From Lachnospiraceae bacterium (GTDB lineage: Bacteria; Bacillota; Clostridia; Lachnospirales; Lachnospiraceae), in NCBI GenBank assembly GCA_900763175.1, contig CAAFJI010000323.1, positions 1-25,087 of the forward strand: 25,087 bases of DNA. Reading direction: 5' to 3'. This document shows, piece after piece, positions 14,940-22,867 of this stretch (its first letter is position 1; the number at the start of each line of letters is the position of its first letter). The notes beneath the pieces are model-generated. The model ran no database searches. It was not told where the DNA came from and worked only from the letters and a program-made list of their open reading frames with translations. The position numbers were made by a program, and so were the translations under genes.

Positions 14940-16127
14940 ATGGAAAATAAAAAATTTCAGACACCTTCCTGGCTGGAAGCGTTGCGAAAAGAGTTTCCCG
15001 TAACCGAAAAATGGGCTTATTTTGACAGTGCCTATGAAACAGGCGGCGCATACTTCCTGGAAGAAGCATCGAGAAAATATTTTGCTGACAAATCTGATTT
15101 TTATCCTGGAATCCCTCAGATGGGAGGTTCCGGAAAAGGTGCAGCTGTCCAGCTGATTGAGGAGACGAGGACTCTTCTTGCAGAGCTTTTAAATGCAAGA
15201 GACGGACACAGCATTGCCTTTACGGCAAATACCTGTCAGGCAGTGGCACTTGCACTGCAGAGTTATCCCTTTGAACCTGGAGACAATGTGGTGGTTGGGG
15301 ATATTGAGCACGTATGTGTGCTGTATCCGGCCATCAGCCTGAAACAAAGAGGTGTTGAAGTACGTCTGGTACATCCGGAAACAGAATGGGATCTGACAGC
15401 AGAGAAGCTTTTGGAACAGGTGGATGACCATACTAGATTCGTAGTAGTAAGCTATGTGCAGTCAGCCAGTGGGTATCGTATTGATATGGAAAAACTGGTG
15501 AAAGAGTGCCATAAGAAGAACTGTTATGTGGTAACAGATGCCATTCAGCTTCTTGGTTTCCAAAAAATGGACGTAAAAGCACTGGGAGTAGACGCTGTGG
15601 CAGCGTCAGGTTATAAAGGACTGCTCTCCATTGAAGGTGGAGGATTCCTTTATATAGCGGATAACCTTTTGGAAAAACTGCATCCTTGGTCAGCAGGTCC
15701 TAATCCTGCACTTGTGATCAACAGGGTAAATGGTACATGGACTTGCAAGGATGAACTGGATGCCCGCAAGCTGGAGGCAGGAACCCTGCCGTTTCACACA
15801 ATCTACTGCCTTCATAAAAGTCTGCAGATGCTGAAAAGGATTGGAATGGATGAGATCTCCAGCTATGTGGAGCAGTGTTATCAGTATGTTTCAGAAGGCT
15901 TGAAGAAGCTTGGTTATCAGATTGATACGCCAGAAGATCATCATTGCCATAGTATGCTGGTAGTGGCGGAAAAGAAAGAGGAAATGGCAGATTATTTCCA
16001 ACAGAAGGGAATCTTTTTCACTGCCGGACATGGGAATCATGTCCGTCTTGCAGTGGCACCCTTTACCTCAGAGGAGGACATGAAGAAACTGCTTGCAGCA
16101 GCAGCTGATTGGAAAAGCAGATTGTGA
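14940..16127 (+). CDS. Class V aminotransferase-fold PLP enzyme (cysteine desulfurase/epimerase-like)
   Basis: A 395-residue fold-type I PLP enzyme. The PLP Schiff-base lysine is Lys226 in AASGYKGLLS, the cofactor-binding Asp200 lies in VVTDAIQLLGF, and the ring-stacking His is in GDIEHVCVLYP. FTANTCQAVALAL matches the phosphate-binding loop. The opening YFDSAYETGGAYFLEEA resembles the YLDNAATT-type start of class V enzymes. Known members desulfurate cysteine, cleave selenocysteine, epimerise isopenicillin N or transaminate; none can be assigned. I see no equivalent of the catalytic Cys loop of cysteine desulfurases (the late segment reads HGNHVRLAVAPF), which argues against desulfurase. ATG 14940 is two bases past the preceding stop, with GGAGG 12 bases upstream inside the preceding gene. 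Confidence 0.85.
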   Translation: MENKKFQTPSWLEALRKEFPVTEKWAYFDSAYETGGAYFLEEASRKYFADKSDFYPGIPQMGGSGKGAAVQLIEETRTLLAELLNARDGHSIAFTANTCQAVALALQSYPFEPGDNVVVGDIEHVCVLYPAISLKQRGVEVRLVHPETEWDLTAEKLLEQVDDHTRFVVVSYVQSASGYRIDMEKLVKECHKKNCYVVTDAIQLLGFQKMDVKALGVDAVAASGYKGLLSIEGGGFLYIADNLLEKLHPWSAGPNPALVINRVNGTWTCKDELDARKLEAGTLPFHTIYCLHKSLQMLKRIGMDEISSYVEQCYQYVSEGLKKLGYQIDTPEDHHCHSMLVVAEKKEEMADYFQQKGIFFTAGHGNHVRLAVAPFTSEEDMKKLLAAAADWKSRL

Positions 16128-16190
16128 AAATAAAGAGCTCACTTTCTTTGAGAAAAACGTGGACTGAAAAACAATAGATTAGGAGAAATT

Positions 16191-17144
16191 ATGTATATTT
16201 TTGACCAGGATTATGTGACAGAGCATCTCAGCACATCTGCCTGCATTCAGATTATGGAAGAGGTTCTGAAAGAGGAACGGGCAGGAAGTGTGACCCAATA
16301 TCTCCGTACTGCCATTCCCATGCCCAATACCAACATCCTTGGAATTATGCCAGGATATTCCGAAAAAGGCTATTTCGGGGCAAAAGTTTTAAGCGTTTAC
16401 CATACAAATGAAGGAACCGGCTATCCATCTCATCAGGGGGAAATCATTCTTTTTGGAAAAGAGCATGGAGAGGTTCTGTCCATCACAGATGCCATGTCTG
16501 TTACGAAAATACGGACAGGAGCAGTCAGCGCAGCAGCATCACGGGCGCTGGCACGCAAGAATGCGAAAACATTGGCAATTCTCGGCTGCGGAGCTCAGGG
16601 TCATTCCCACTTGAATGCCATAGCCGAAGTATTTGGCCTGACGCAGGTGTACGCTTGGGATGCTTATCCACAGGCAGCAGAAGCCCTTGCACAAGCAGCA
16701 GAAGAAAAGAGAATACCAGGCAAGGTCTGTGACACAGTTCAGGAAGCAGTTGAAAATGCAGACATTGTCTGTACACTTACCCCCTCGAAGATTCCCATTC
16801 TGAAAAAAGAATGGCTTCGTCCGGGAACTCACGTAAATGCAGTTGGCGCCTGTGCACCGGCAGACCGGGAGCTGGATTCCGATCTGGCAGCTGAAAGCAC
16901 ATTTTTTGGAGACAACAGAGAATCGGTGCTTCACGAAAGCGGCGATTTCCTGATTCCGTTGAAGGAAGGACGGTATACAGAAGCTCATCTGGAGGGTACG
17001 CTGGGGGATGTGCTTCTTGGCAGACAAAAAGGACGTACTTCAGAAGATGAGATCACGGTTTTTGAAGCACTTGGTATGGCTGTGGAAGACATTGCCTGTG
17101 CGATTTATCTTTATGAACAGGCAAAAGGAGGTTCTGACAGATGA
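16191..17144 (+). CDS. Ornithine cyclodeaminase/mu-crystallin family dehydrogenase
   Basis: A 317-residue NAD(P)-dependent enzyme. Substrate-domain residues are Lys65 (GAKVLSVY) and Arg108 (KIRTGAVSAAASR); the Rossmann motif is LGCGAQGHSH (131-139). The segment NAVGACAPADRELDSDL matches mu-crystallin/ketimine reductase types (NAVGASRPDWREL-like) better than true ornithine cyclodeaminase, whose catalytic Asp228 corresponds here to Cys221. A ketimine/imine reductase, alanine dehydrogenase or N-alkyl amino acid dehydrogenase is therefore more likely than proline formation. The ATG follows TAGGAGAAA. Its stop overlaps the oppB start (ATGA), so it is translationally coupled to the transporter. Confidence 0.87.
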   Translation: MYIFDQDYVTEHLSTSACIQIMEEVLKEERAGSVTQYLRTAIPMPNTNILGIMPGYSEKGYFGAKVLSVYHTNEGTGYPSHQGEIILFGKEHGEVLSITDAMSVTKIRTGAVSAAASRALARKNAKTLAILGCGAQGHSHLNAIAEVFGLTQVYAWDAYPQAAEALAQAAEEKRIPGKVCDTVQEAVENADIVCTLTPSKIPILKKEWLRPGTHVNAVGACAPADRELDSDLAAESTFFGDNRESVLHESGDFLIPLKEGRYTEAHLEGTLGDVLLGRQKGRTSEDEITVFEALGMAVEDIACAIYLYEQAKGGSDR

Positions 17145-18073
17145 AAAAATATGTCTGCAAACGAGTGCTGATATCAGCATTTACCTTATTTGTAATTGTT
17201 TTGATTATGTTCCTTCTTATGGAACTGATGCCTGGAACCCCTTTTAATGATGAAAAACTGGAGCCGCAGCAGATTGAGGTTCTTTCCAGAAAATATGGCT
17301 TGGATCAGCCGGTTCTTACCAGATTCTGGAAATATCTGACCAATACCCTGCGGGGAGATTTTGGTGTTTCCTATGTTCTGGCAAAGAACATGAGCATTAC
17401 CGATCTACTGGCCAACCGTTTCCCGGTATCCATCCGGATCGCTCTTTTATCCATGTTGATCGGAACCGTGGTGGGTATTATCCTTGGAACTTTGGCAGCG
17501 GTATTCCATGATTCTATCCTGGATCCTATTGTTTCTGTGATTTCCATGCTGGGAAACAGCATTCCTTCCTATGTTTTCGCATTGGGACTTATGTATTTCG
17601 TTGCTTATAAGGCAGGGCTTCTTCCTATTTTGTATAATGCAAAGGATTCTCTGCGATCGATCATTCTGCCCTGTCTGGCTTTGTCAACAACGGCAATGTC
17701 CAATATTGCCAGGTTTACCAGAACACAGATGATCGAGGTGCTGGGCTCTGATTATATTTTACTTGCAGAATCTGAGGGAAACAAAAAAGTTCGTGTGATC
17801 ATGCGCCATGCACTGCGTAATTCTCTGATACCGCTTATGACCATTATTGCACCTATGCTGGTATCTCTTATGCTTGGCAGCACCATCACCGAAAGTATGT
17901 TTGCAATACCTGGAATTGGAAGTCTTTTGATTCAGGCAATCCAGGTAAATGATTATAACGTGGTAATTTCGCTGGCTTTTATTTACAGTGCGCTGTACAT
18001 TGGAGCAATGTTGATCGTAGATATTCTTTATGGAATTATTGATCCGCGAATCCGCGTGGCAGGAAAGAAATGA
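17141..18073 (+). CDS. oppB: Peptide ABC transporter permease, DppB/OppB type
   Basis: A 310-residue inner permease subunit with about six TM helices, starting MKKYVCKRVLISAFTLFVIV. It has the conserved early MELMPGTPF stretch and the EAA coupling loop LAESEGNKKVRVIMRHALRN with NSLIPL following, which contacts the ATPases. The C-terminal GSTITESMFAIPGIGSLLI is characteristic. It overlaps the preceding dehydrogenase and the following oppC by ATGA on both sides, so the three are one translational unit. Family membership is clear; the symbol denotes role, not substrate. Confidence 0.95.
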   Translation: MKKYVCKRVLISAFTLFVIVLIMFLLMELMPGTPFNDEKLEPQQIEVLSRKYGLDQPVLTRFWKYLTNTLRGDFGVSYVLAKNMSITDLLANRFPVSIRIALLSMLIGTVVGIILGTLAAVFHDSILDPIVSVISMLGNSIPSYVFALGLMYFVAYKAGLLPILYNAKDSLRSIILPCLALSTTAMSNIARFTRTQMIEVLGSDYILLAESEGNKKVRVIMRHALRNSLIPLMTIIAPMLVSLMLGSTITESMFAIPGIGSLLIQAIQVNDYNVVISLAFIYSALYIGAMLIVDILYGIIDPRIRVAGKK

Positions 18074-19068
18074 GGCGGATCATGGACGAAAAATTCAAAA
18101 TTGTTGGAGAAGAACAGAAAACAACTGTAAATAAAGACTATACGGATATTCCCAGATGGAAAGATGTTTTATACCGTTTTACAAGAAACAAAGGCTCTGT
18201 TCTGGGAATGCTCATAATTCTTCTGGTAATTGTTTTTGCCTTGTTAGGTCCCTTTGCTTCCCCATACGGGTTTGATGAAGTAAACACCACTTACCAGAAT
18301 ATGCCGCCTCGAATTCCGGGAATTGAAAAGCTTGGAATTTTTGACGGAACACGTAAAGGGGTAAATATTTATGAGCAAAAGGGATGTGAGGACCAGTATT
18401 TTTACTTTGGAACGGATACGCTGGGGCGTGACCTGTGGACCCGTGTATGCTATGGAACCCGTATTTCCCTTTATATTGCTCTGGTGGCGGTATTGATCGA
18501 TATGGTAATTGGAATTACATACGGCATGGTCTGTGGATATTTCGGAGGAGCAGTGGATATGATTCTGCAAAGGATTGTGGAGGTCATAAACGGAATTCCA
18601 CAGCTTGTGGTGGTAACGCTGCTGCTTGTAATTCTGAAGCCCGGACTGTTTACCATTACGCTGGCACTTTTGATTACAAGCTGGATTGGTATGAGCAGGG
18701 TCGTGAGGGCTCAGGTTCTGCAGCTGAAGGAGCAGGAATATATTCTGGCTTCCGGTACCCTTGGAACCCCTACATGGAAAATCCTTTTTAAGGAAATCCT
18801 TCCGAATACGATGGGCCAGGTTATTATTCTGGCAATGATGTCAGTTCCAAGTGCAATTTTTACAGAGTCCTTCCTTTCCTTTGTAGGACTTGGAATTCCC
18901 GCACCGCTGGCATCCCTTGGTTCCCTGATCAGTACAGGATTTAAAAATATCCTTACTTATCCATACCAGGTAGCCATCCCTGTTGTGATTTTTTCCGCAC
19001 TGATGATCAGCTTTAACCTGACAGCAGACGGACTGCGAGATGCAATTGACCCGAAGATGTGGCAGTAA
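18070..19068 (+). CDS. oppC: Peptide ABC transporter permease, DppC/OppC type
   Basis: A 332-residue permease subunit: OppC N-terminal extension with DIPRWKDVLYRFTRNKGSVLG, first TM helix, a long external loop with FGTDTLGRDLWTRVCYGTR (the OppC hallmark), then the EAA-type loop VLQLKEQEYILASGTLGTPT and ILFKEILPNTMG. The final SFVGLGIPAPLASLGSLI and AIDPKMWQ are typical. The start at 18070 overlaps the oppB stop (ATGA) with AGGAAAG in front. An in-frame ATG at 18082 is also possible, with GAGGCGG four bases ahead. It pairs with OppB to form the channel. Confidence 0.95.
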   Translation: MRRIMDEKFKIVGEEQKTTVNKDYTDIPRWKDVLYRFTRNKGSVLGMLIILLVIVFALLGPFASPYGFDEVNTTYQNMPPRIPGIEKLGIFDGTRKGVNIYEQKGCEDQYFYFGTDTLGRDLWTRVCYGTRISLYIALVAVLIDMVIGITYGMVCGYFGGAVDMILQRIVEVINGIPQLVVVTLLLVILKPGLFTITLALLITSWIGMSRVVRAQVLQLKEQEYILASGTLGTPTWKILFKEILPNTMGQVIILAMMSVPSAIFTESFLSFVGLGIPAPLASLGSLISTGFKNILTYPYQVAIPVVIFSALMISFNLTADGLRDAIDPKMWQ

Positions 19069-19080
19069 AGGAGAGGAAAA

Positions 19081-20112
19081 ATGGAGAAGAAACCAATTCT
19101 TGAAGTAAAAGACCTGAAAATTTCCTTTCAGACAAAAGCCGGATCTTTACAGGCAATCCGAGGTGTAAGCTTTGATCTGGAAAAAGGAAAGACCCTTGCT
19201 CTTGTAGGAGAGTCTGGCTCTGGAAAATCTATTACAGTACGTGCAATCATGGGAATCCTGAGCAAAAATGAAAAAGCAGAGGGGCATATTTTATATCACG
19301 CACCCAAGCCAGATGGCAGCGATCAGGAATATGACATTCTTGCAATGAAGAAGAAAGATGTGATCTCACAGATCTGTGGAAAAAATATCGCAATGGTTTT
19401 CCAGGACCCAATGACCACCCTGGATCCTACAATGACCATTGGAAAGCAGGTTATGGAGGGCATGAGACTTCACCTGAAGCTGAAGAAGCAGGAAGCCTGG
19501 AAAAGGGCTGTTGATCTTCTTTCAGAGGTTGGAATTACAGATCCTCAGGCCCGCATGAAGCAGTATCCCCATCAGTTGTCAGGAGGAATGCGTCAGAGAG
19601 TTGTCATTGCCATTGCCCTTTCCTGTGAGCCGAATGTGCTGATCTGTGATGAGCCGACAACAGCGCTGGACGTAACGATCCAGGCCAAGATTCTGGAGCT
19701 GATCAGTAAGATTCAGAAGGCAAGAAATATTTCTGTTATCTATATCACCCACGACCTTGGCGTAGTAGCAAAGGTGGCAGACAGTGTTGCAGTTATGTAT
19801 GCAGGCCGCATTGTGGAACAGGGAACGGTACGTGAGATTTTTTACAGTCCAAGACACCCATATACATGGGGACTTCTTGATTCCGTACCGGATATTGCCG
19901 GAACACAGGAGCGCCTTTACAGCATTCCGGGTAACCCGCCCAATCTGCTTAGCCAAATAAAGGGAGATGCTTTTGCACCCCGTAACAGATATGCACTGGC
20001 AATCGACTATGAGGAAGAGCCGCCTAGATTTCAGCTTACGGATACCCATTATGTATATTCCTGGCTGGAAGATCCAAGGGCACCTAAAATTGAGCATAAG
20101 GTAAGAAAGTGA
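19081..20112 (+). CDS. oppD: Peptide ABC transporter ATPase, DppD/OppD type
   Basis: A 343-residue ATPase that, with OppF, drives import. Walker A is GESGSGKS (43-50), signature LSGGMRQR (166-173), Walker B VLICDEPTTALD (186-197), and the H-loop is YITHDLGVVAKVAD. The OppD/DppD C-terminal region is present: HPYTWGLLDSVPDIAG and RLYSIPGNPPNLL. In this family a C-terminal Cys cluster often binds an Fe-S centre; I see no such cluster here. The start follows AAAGGAGAGG 12 bases behind oppC. Confidence 0.95.
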   Translation: MEKKPILEVKDLKISFQTKAGSLQAIRGVSFDLEKGKTLALVGESGSGKSITVRAIMGILSKNEKAEGHILYHAPKPDGSDQEYDILAMKKKDVISQICGKNIAMVFQDPMTTLDPTMTIGKQVMEGMRLHLKLKKQEAWKRAVDLLSEVGITDPQARMKQYPHQLSGGMRQRVVIAIALSCEPNVLICDEPTTALDVTIQAKILELISKIQKARNISVIYITHDLGVVAKVADSVAVMYAGRIVEQGTVREIFYSPRHPYTWGLLDSVPDIAGTQERLYSIPGNPPNLLSQIKGDAFAPRNRYALAIDYEEEPPRFQLTDTHYVYSWLEDPRAPKIEHKVRK

Positions 20113-20121
20113 GAGCACAGG

Positions 20122-21054
20122 ATGGCAGAAGAAAAAGATGATATTCTGCTTCAGGTAACGGACCTGAAACAGTATTTTAAAATGCCTGGGAGGGAAATCC
20201 TGAAAGCGGTGGATGGTGTTACTTTTTCTATTCGCAAGGGAGAAACCTATGGCCTTGTAGGAGAAAGTGGCAGCGGTAAGACGACCATTGGCCGTGCATT
20301 GATCCGGATTTATAATCCTACAGGCGGAACGGTTCTTTTCAATGGAAGAGAAATCAGCAAAAAGCTTTCCAGAGCAGAGAAGAAACAGCTTACAGGGGAA
20401 ATGCAGATGATTTTCCAGGATCCGCAGGCGAGCCTGAATCCCCACAAAAAAGTGATTGATATTATAGGGGAGGGGCTGGATAACCATCATTTGTACAAGA
20501 CAAAAGAGGAAAGACTTCAGAAAATCCTGGCGATCATGAAAAGAGTAGGTCTGGATAGTGAGCAGGCATACCGTTATCCCCATCAGTTTTCCGGTGGTCA
20601 GCGACAGAGAATCGGTATTGCCAGAGCTTTCATTGTAAATCCCCAGATGGTGATTGCGGATGAGGCAATCAGTGCACTGGATGTGTCTGTTCAGGCACAG
20701 GTGGTAAACCTGATGAAGGATCTGCAGGAAGAGCTTGGAACAACCTATCTTTTTATTGCACATGACCTGGCAATGGTCAAATATATTTCAGACCATATCG
20801 GAGTACTGCACTTAGGGCATCTGGTAGAAACTGGTACAAGAGATGAAATCTTTAATCATCCGGTGCATCCATACACGAAATCCCTGCTTTCTGCAATTCC
20901 GGTTACGGATCCGGATGTGGAGAGGAGCAGAGTTGCGATTCCTTACGACTATGCTTCAAGTGGCATTGATTACAGTAAGGGAACCTATCACTTAGTAGAA
21001 GGTGAACATTATGTACTTTCAACAGACGAGGAATTTATCCGCTGGAATGCATAA
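20122..21054 (+). CDS. oppF: Peptide ABC transporter ATPase, DppF/OppF type
   Basis: A 310-residue partner ATPase. Walker A is GESGSGKT (47-54), signature FSGGQRQR (156-163) and Walker B MVIADEAISALD (176-187). The residue after the catalytic Glu181 is Ala rather than the usual Pro (DEP), a conservative oddity that leaves the catalytic Glu in place. HPYTKSLLSAIP is the OppF C-terminal mark. Nine bases separate it from oppD; the ribosome site is weak (GAG only), so translational coupling to oppD is likely. The tail of about 40 residues after that mark is not recognised. Confidence 0.94.
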   Translation: MAEEKDDILLQVTDLKQYFKMPGREILKAVDGVTFSIRKGETYGLVGESGSGKTTIGRALIRIYNPTGGTVLFNGREISKKLSRAEKKQLTGEMQMIFQDPQASLNPHKKVIDIIGEGLDNHHLYKTKEERLQKILAIMKRVGLDSEQAYRYPHQFSGGQRQRIGIARAFIVNPQMVIADEAISALDVSVQAQVVNLMKDLQEELGTTYLFIAHDLAMVKYISDHIGVLHLGHLVETGTRDEIFNHPVHPYTKSLLSAIPVTDPDVERSRVAIPYDYASSGIDYSKGTYHLVEGEHYVLSTDEEFIRWNA

Positions 21055-21094
21055 GTTGCCAAATAAATTTTATTATTCCAAAGAGGAGGACATT

Positions 21095-22705
21095 ATGAAA
21101 AAAACATTACTTAGCGTACTGTTGTCTGCAAGCATGATCGCAGCAGCAGGAACACCGGCAACTGTAATGGCAGAAGAAGAGCGTAATTTAATCGTTCCGA
21201 GCTCTTCTACACTGTCTACACTGGACTCCGTAGTTGCATCAAACTCAGTTGATATGACTACGATCAGAAGCTGCAATGAGGGTCTGTATCGTGACTCCAA
21301 GGATGGTATTGTACTTTCCCTGGCATCTGAGGACAAAGTAAGTGAGGATGGACTTACTCATACATTTACCATCCGTGATGATGCATGCTGGTCAAACGGA
21401 GAGAAAATTACAGCATATGATTTCGAGTATGCATGGAAACGTCTTGCTAACCCGGAGACTGGTGCGGAATATGCAGATATGCTGAATACTGCCTGCATCA
21501 AAAACTCAGAAGCAGTAACAACTGGTGAAATGGATGTAGACCAGCTGGGATGCCATGCAGAAGATGAGAATACTTTTGTTGTAGAGTGCAGCCAGTATCT
21601 TCCTTATTTTGCAGATCTTCTGATCATGCCATGCTTCTATCCGGAGAACCAGGAATTCGTAGAATCTCAGGGTGATCAGTATGGAATGACTGCAGACAGC
21701 GTTCTGTACAGTGGTGTATTTATGGTAACAGACTGGGAGATGGGATCTGATACAGTTGTATTAAGCAAGAACCCATATTTCTATGATCAGGAGCTTTCCA
21801 ATCTGGATACTCTGACCTATCAGACCATTACAGATACTTCTACAGGTGTTATGGCTTATGAGAGCGGACAGCTTGATGTACTTCAGCTTACAGGTGATTA
21901 CCTGGATCAGTATGCAAACTCTGAAGATATCAATTATGTAAACAATGCGACACTGTATTATCTGCAGCCAAACCTTGAGAATGAATACTTTGCAAATGAG
22001 AATTTCCGTCTGGCACTGGCTCATGGCATTGACCGTGATTCCATTTGCTCAGATATTCTGAAAGATGGTTCTAAGGGAGCAGGATACCTTGTAGTAAGCA
22101 ATTTTGCAGCAAATGATGAAGGTGTAGACTTCCGTGATGTTGCAAACAAGACTTATCAGGAATATGATCCGGAGCAGGCAGCTTCTTACTGGGAAAAGGC
22201 AAAAGAAGAGCTGGGTACAGATTCTGTGACAATTACATTACTGTATGATGATTCTGATGCGATTCCTACAATTGCTCAGTTTATGCAGGCTGGACTTCAG
22301 ACAAATCTGCCGGGACTGACTGTTGAACTTCAGGCACAGCCAACCTCCAAGGCTCGCCGTGAGCTGATGGCAAGTGGAGATTATGACATTGCTCTTACCC
22401 GTTGGGGATCTGATTACAATGATCCGTCTACCTTTATGGATCTGTTCAAGACAGATGGTTCCTTCAACTATGGAAAATATTCCAATGCTGAATATGACCA
22501 GCTTGTAACAGATGCTACCGGAAAAGACATTATGGATACAGCTACACGTTTCCAGGAATACATTGATGCAGAGGGAATCCTCCTTGATGAGGCTGGAATT
22601 ATTCCAGTATGGGAAGTTGGACGTGCATATCTGGTTCGTAGTGGAGTACACGTAGATTTCACTGTTGACAGTGGATATATGTTCCAGTATGCAAATATGG
22701 ACTGA
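21095..22705 (+). CDS. oppA: Extracellular peptide-binding protein of the Opp transporter (SBP family 5)
   Basis: A 536-residue solute-binding protein. The signal peptide is MKKTLLSVLLSASMIAAAG followed by TPATVMA-EEE, a signal peptidase I type site, and it contains no lipobox cysteine, unlike most Gram-positive binding proteins. Family 5 marks are SEDGLTHTFTIRDDACWSNG and ITAYDFEYAWKRLANPETG, with YDIALTRWGSDYNDPSTFMD late in the protein. ATG 21095 has AGAGGAGG ending 6 bases upstream; an in-frame ATG at 21002 lies within oppF and is unlikely. As the last gene, 40 bases behind oppF, it ends just before the operon terminator. Substrate is not predictable by eye. Confidence 0.94.
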   Translation: MKKTLLSVLLSASMIAAAGTPATVMAEEERNLIVPSSSTLSTLDSVVASNSVDMTTIRSCNEGLYRDSKDGIVLSLASEDKVSEDGLTHTFTIRDDACWSNGEKITAYDFEYAWKRLANPETGAEYADMLNTACIKNSEAVTTGEMDVDQLGCHAEDENTFVVECSQYLPYFADLLIMPCFYPENQEFVESQGDQYGMTADSVLYSGVFMVTDWEMGSDTVVLSKNPYFYDQELSNLDTLTYQTITDTSTGVMAYESGQLDVLQLTGDYLDQYANSEDINYVNNATLYYLQPNLENEYFANENFRLALAHGIDRDSICSDILKDGSKGAGYLVVSNFAANDEGVDFRDVANKTYQEYDPEQAASYWEKAKEELGTDSVTITLLYDDSDAIPTIAQFMQAGLQTNLPGLTVELQAQPTSKARRELMASGDYDIALTRWGSDYNDPSTFMDLFKTDGSFNYGKYSNAEYDQLVTDATGKDIMDTATRFQEYIDAEGILLDEAGIIPVWEVGRAYLVRSGVHVDFTVDSGYMFQYANMD

Positions 22706-22740
22706 TGAAAGAAATTGAATTTGAATAGTCAGGAATAAGA

Positions 22741-22787
22741 AACAGCCCTGGGCACAGTTTGAAATTGTGACCAGGGTTGTTTTTGTT
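22741..22787 (+). terminator. Terminator of the opp operon
   Basis: AACAGCCCTGGGCACAGTT pairs with AATTGTGACCAGGGTTGTT (some G-U pairs) and is followed by a run of T with one G. The minus side also has a short T-rich stretch, so it may also serve the facing peptidase gene. Confidence 0.8.
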
Positions 22788-22867
22788 TGTCTGATTTATG
22801 TGGCCAAAGAGCTTTCAGCGACAGCCGTGACAAATGCGGAAATTCGCAGAGCGTGTTTTCTGTAGAT

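Noticed and set aside
16128..16190. Internal terminator or promoter between the PLP enzyme and the OCD-like gene.
   Set aside because: Only a weak GCTCA/TGAG pairing without a T-tract and no credible promoter; the 63-base gap does not break the operon by itself.
19579..20763. A 394-codon open frame on the minus strand across oppD and oppF.
   Set aside because: It lies entirely antisense to two genes with complete ATPase motifs, has a Cys/His-rich composition typical of shadow frames, and has no ribosome site.
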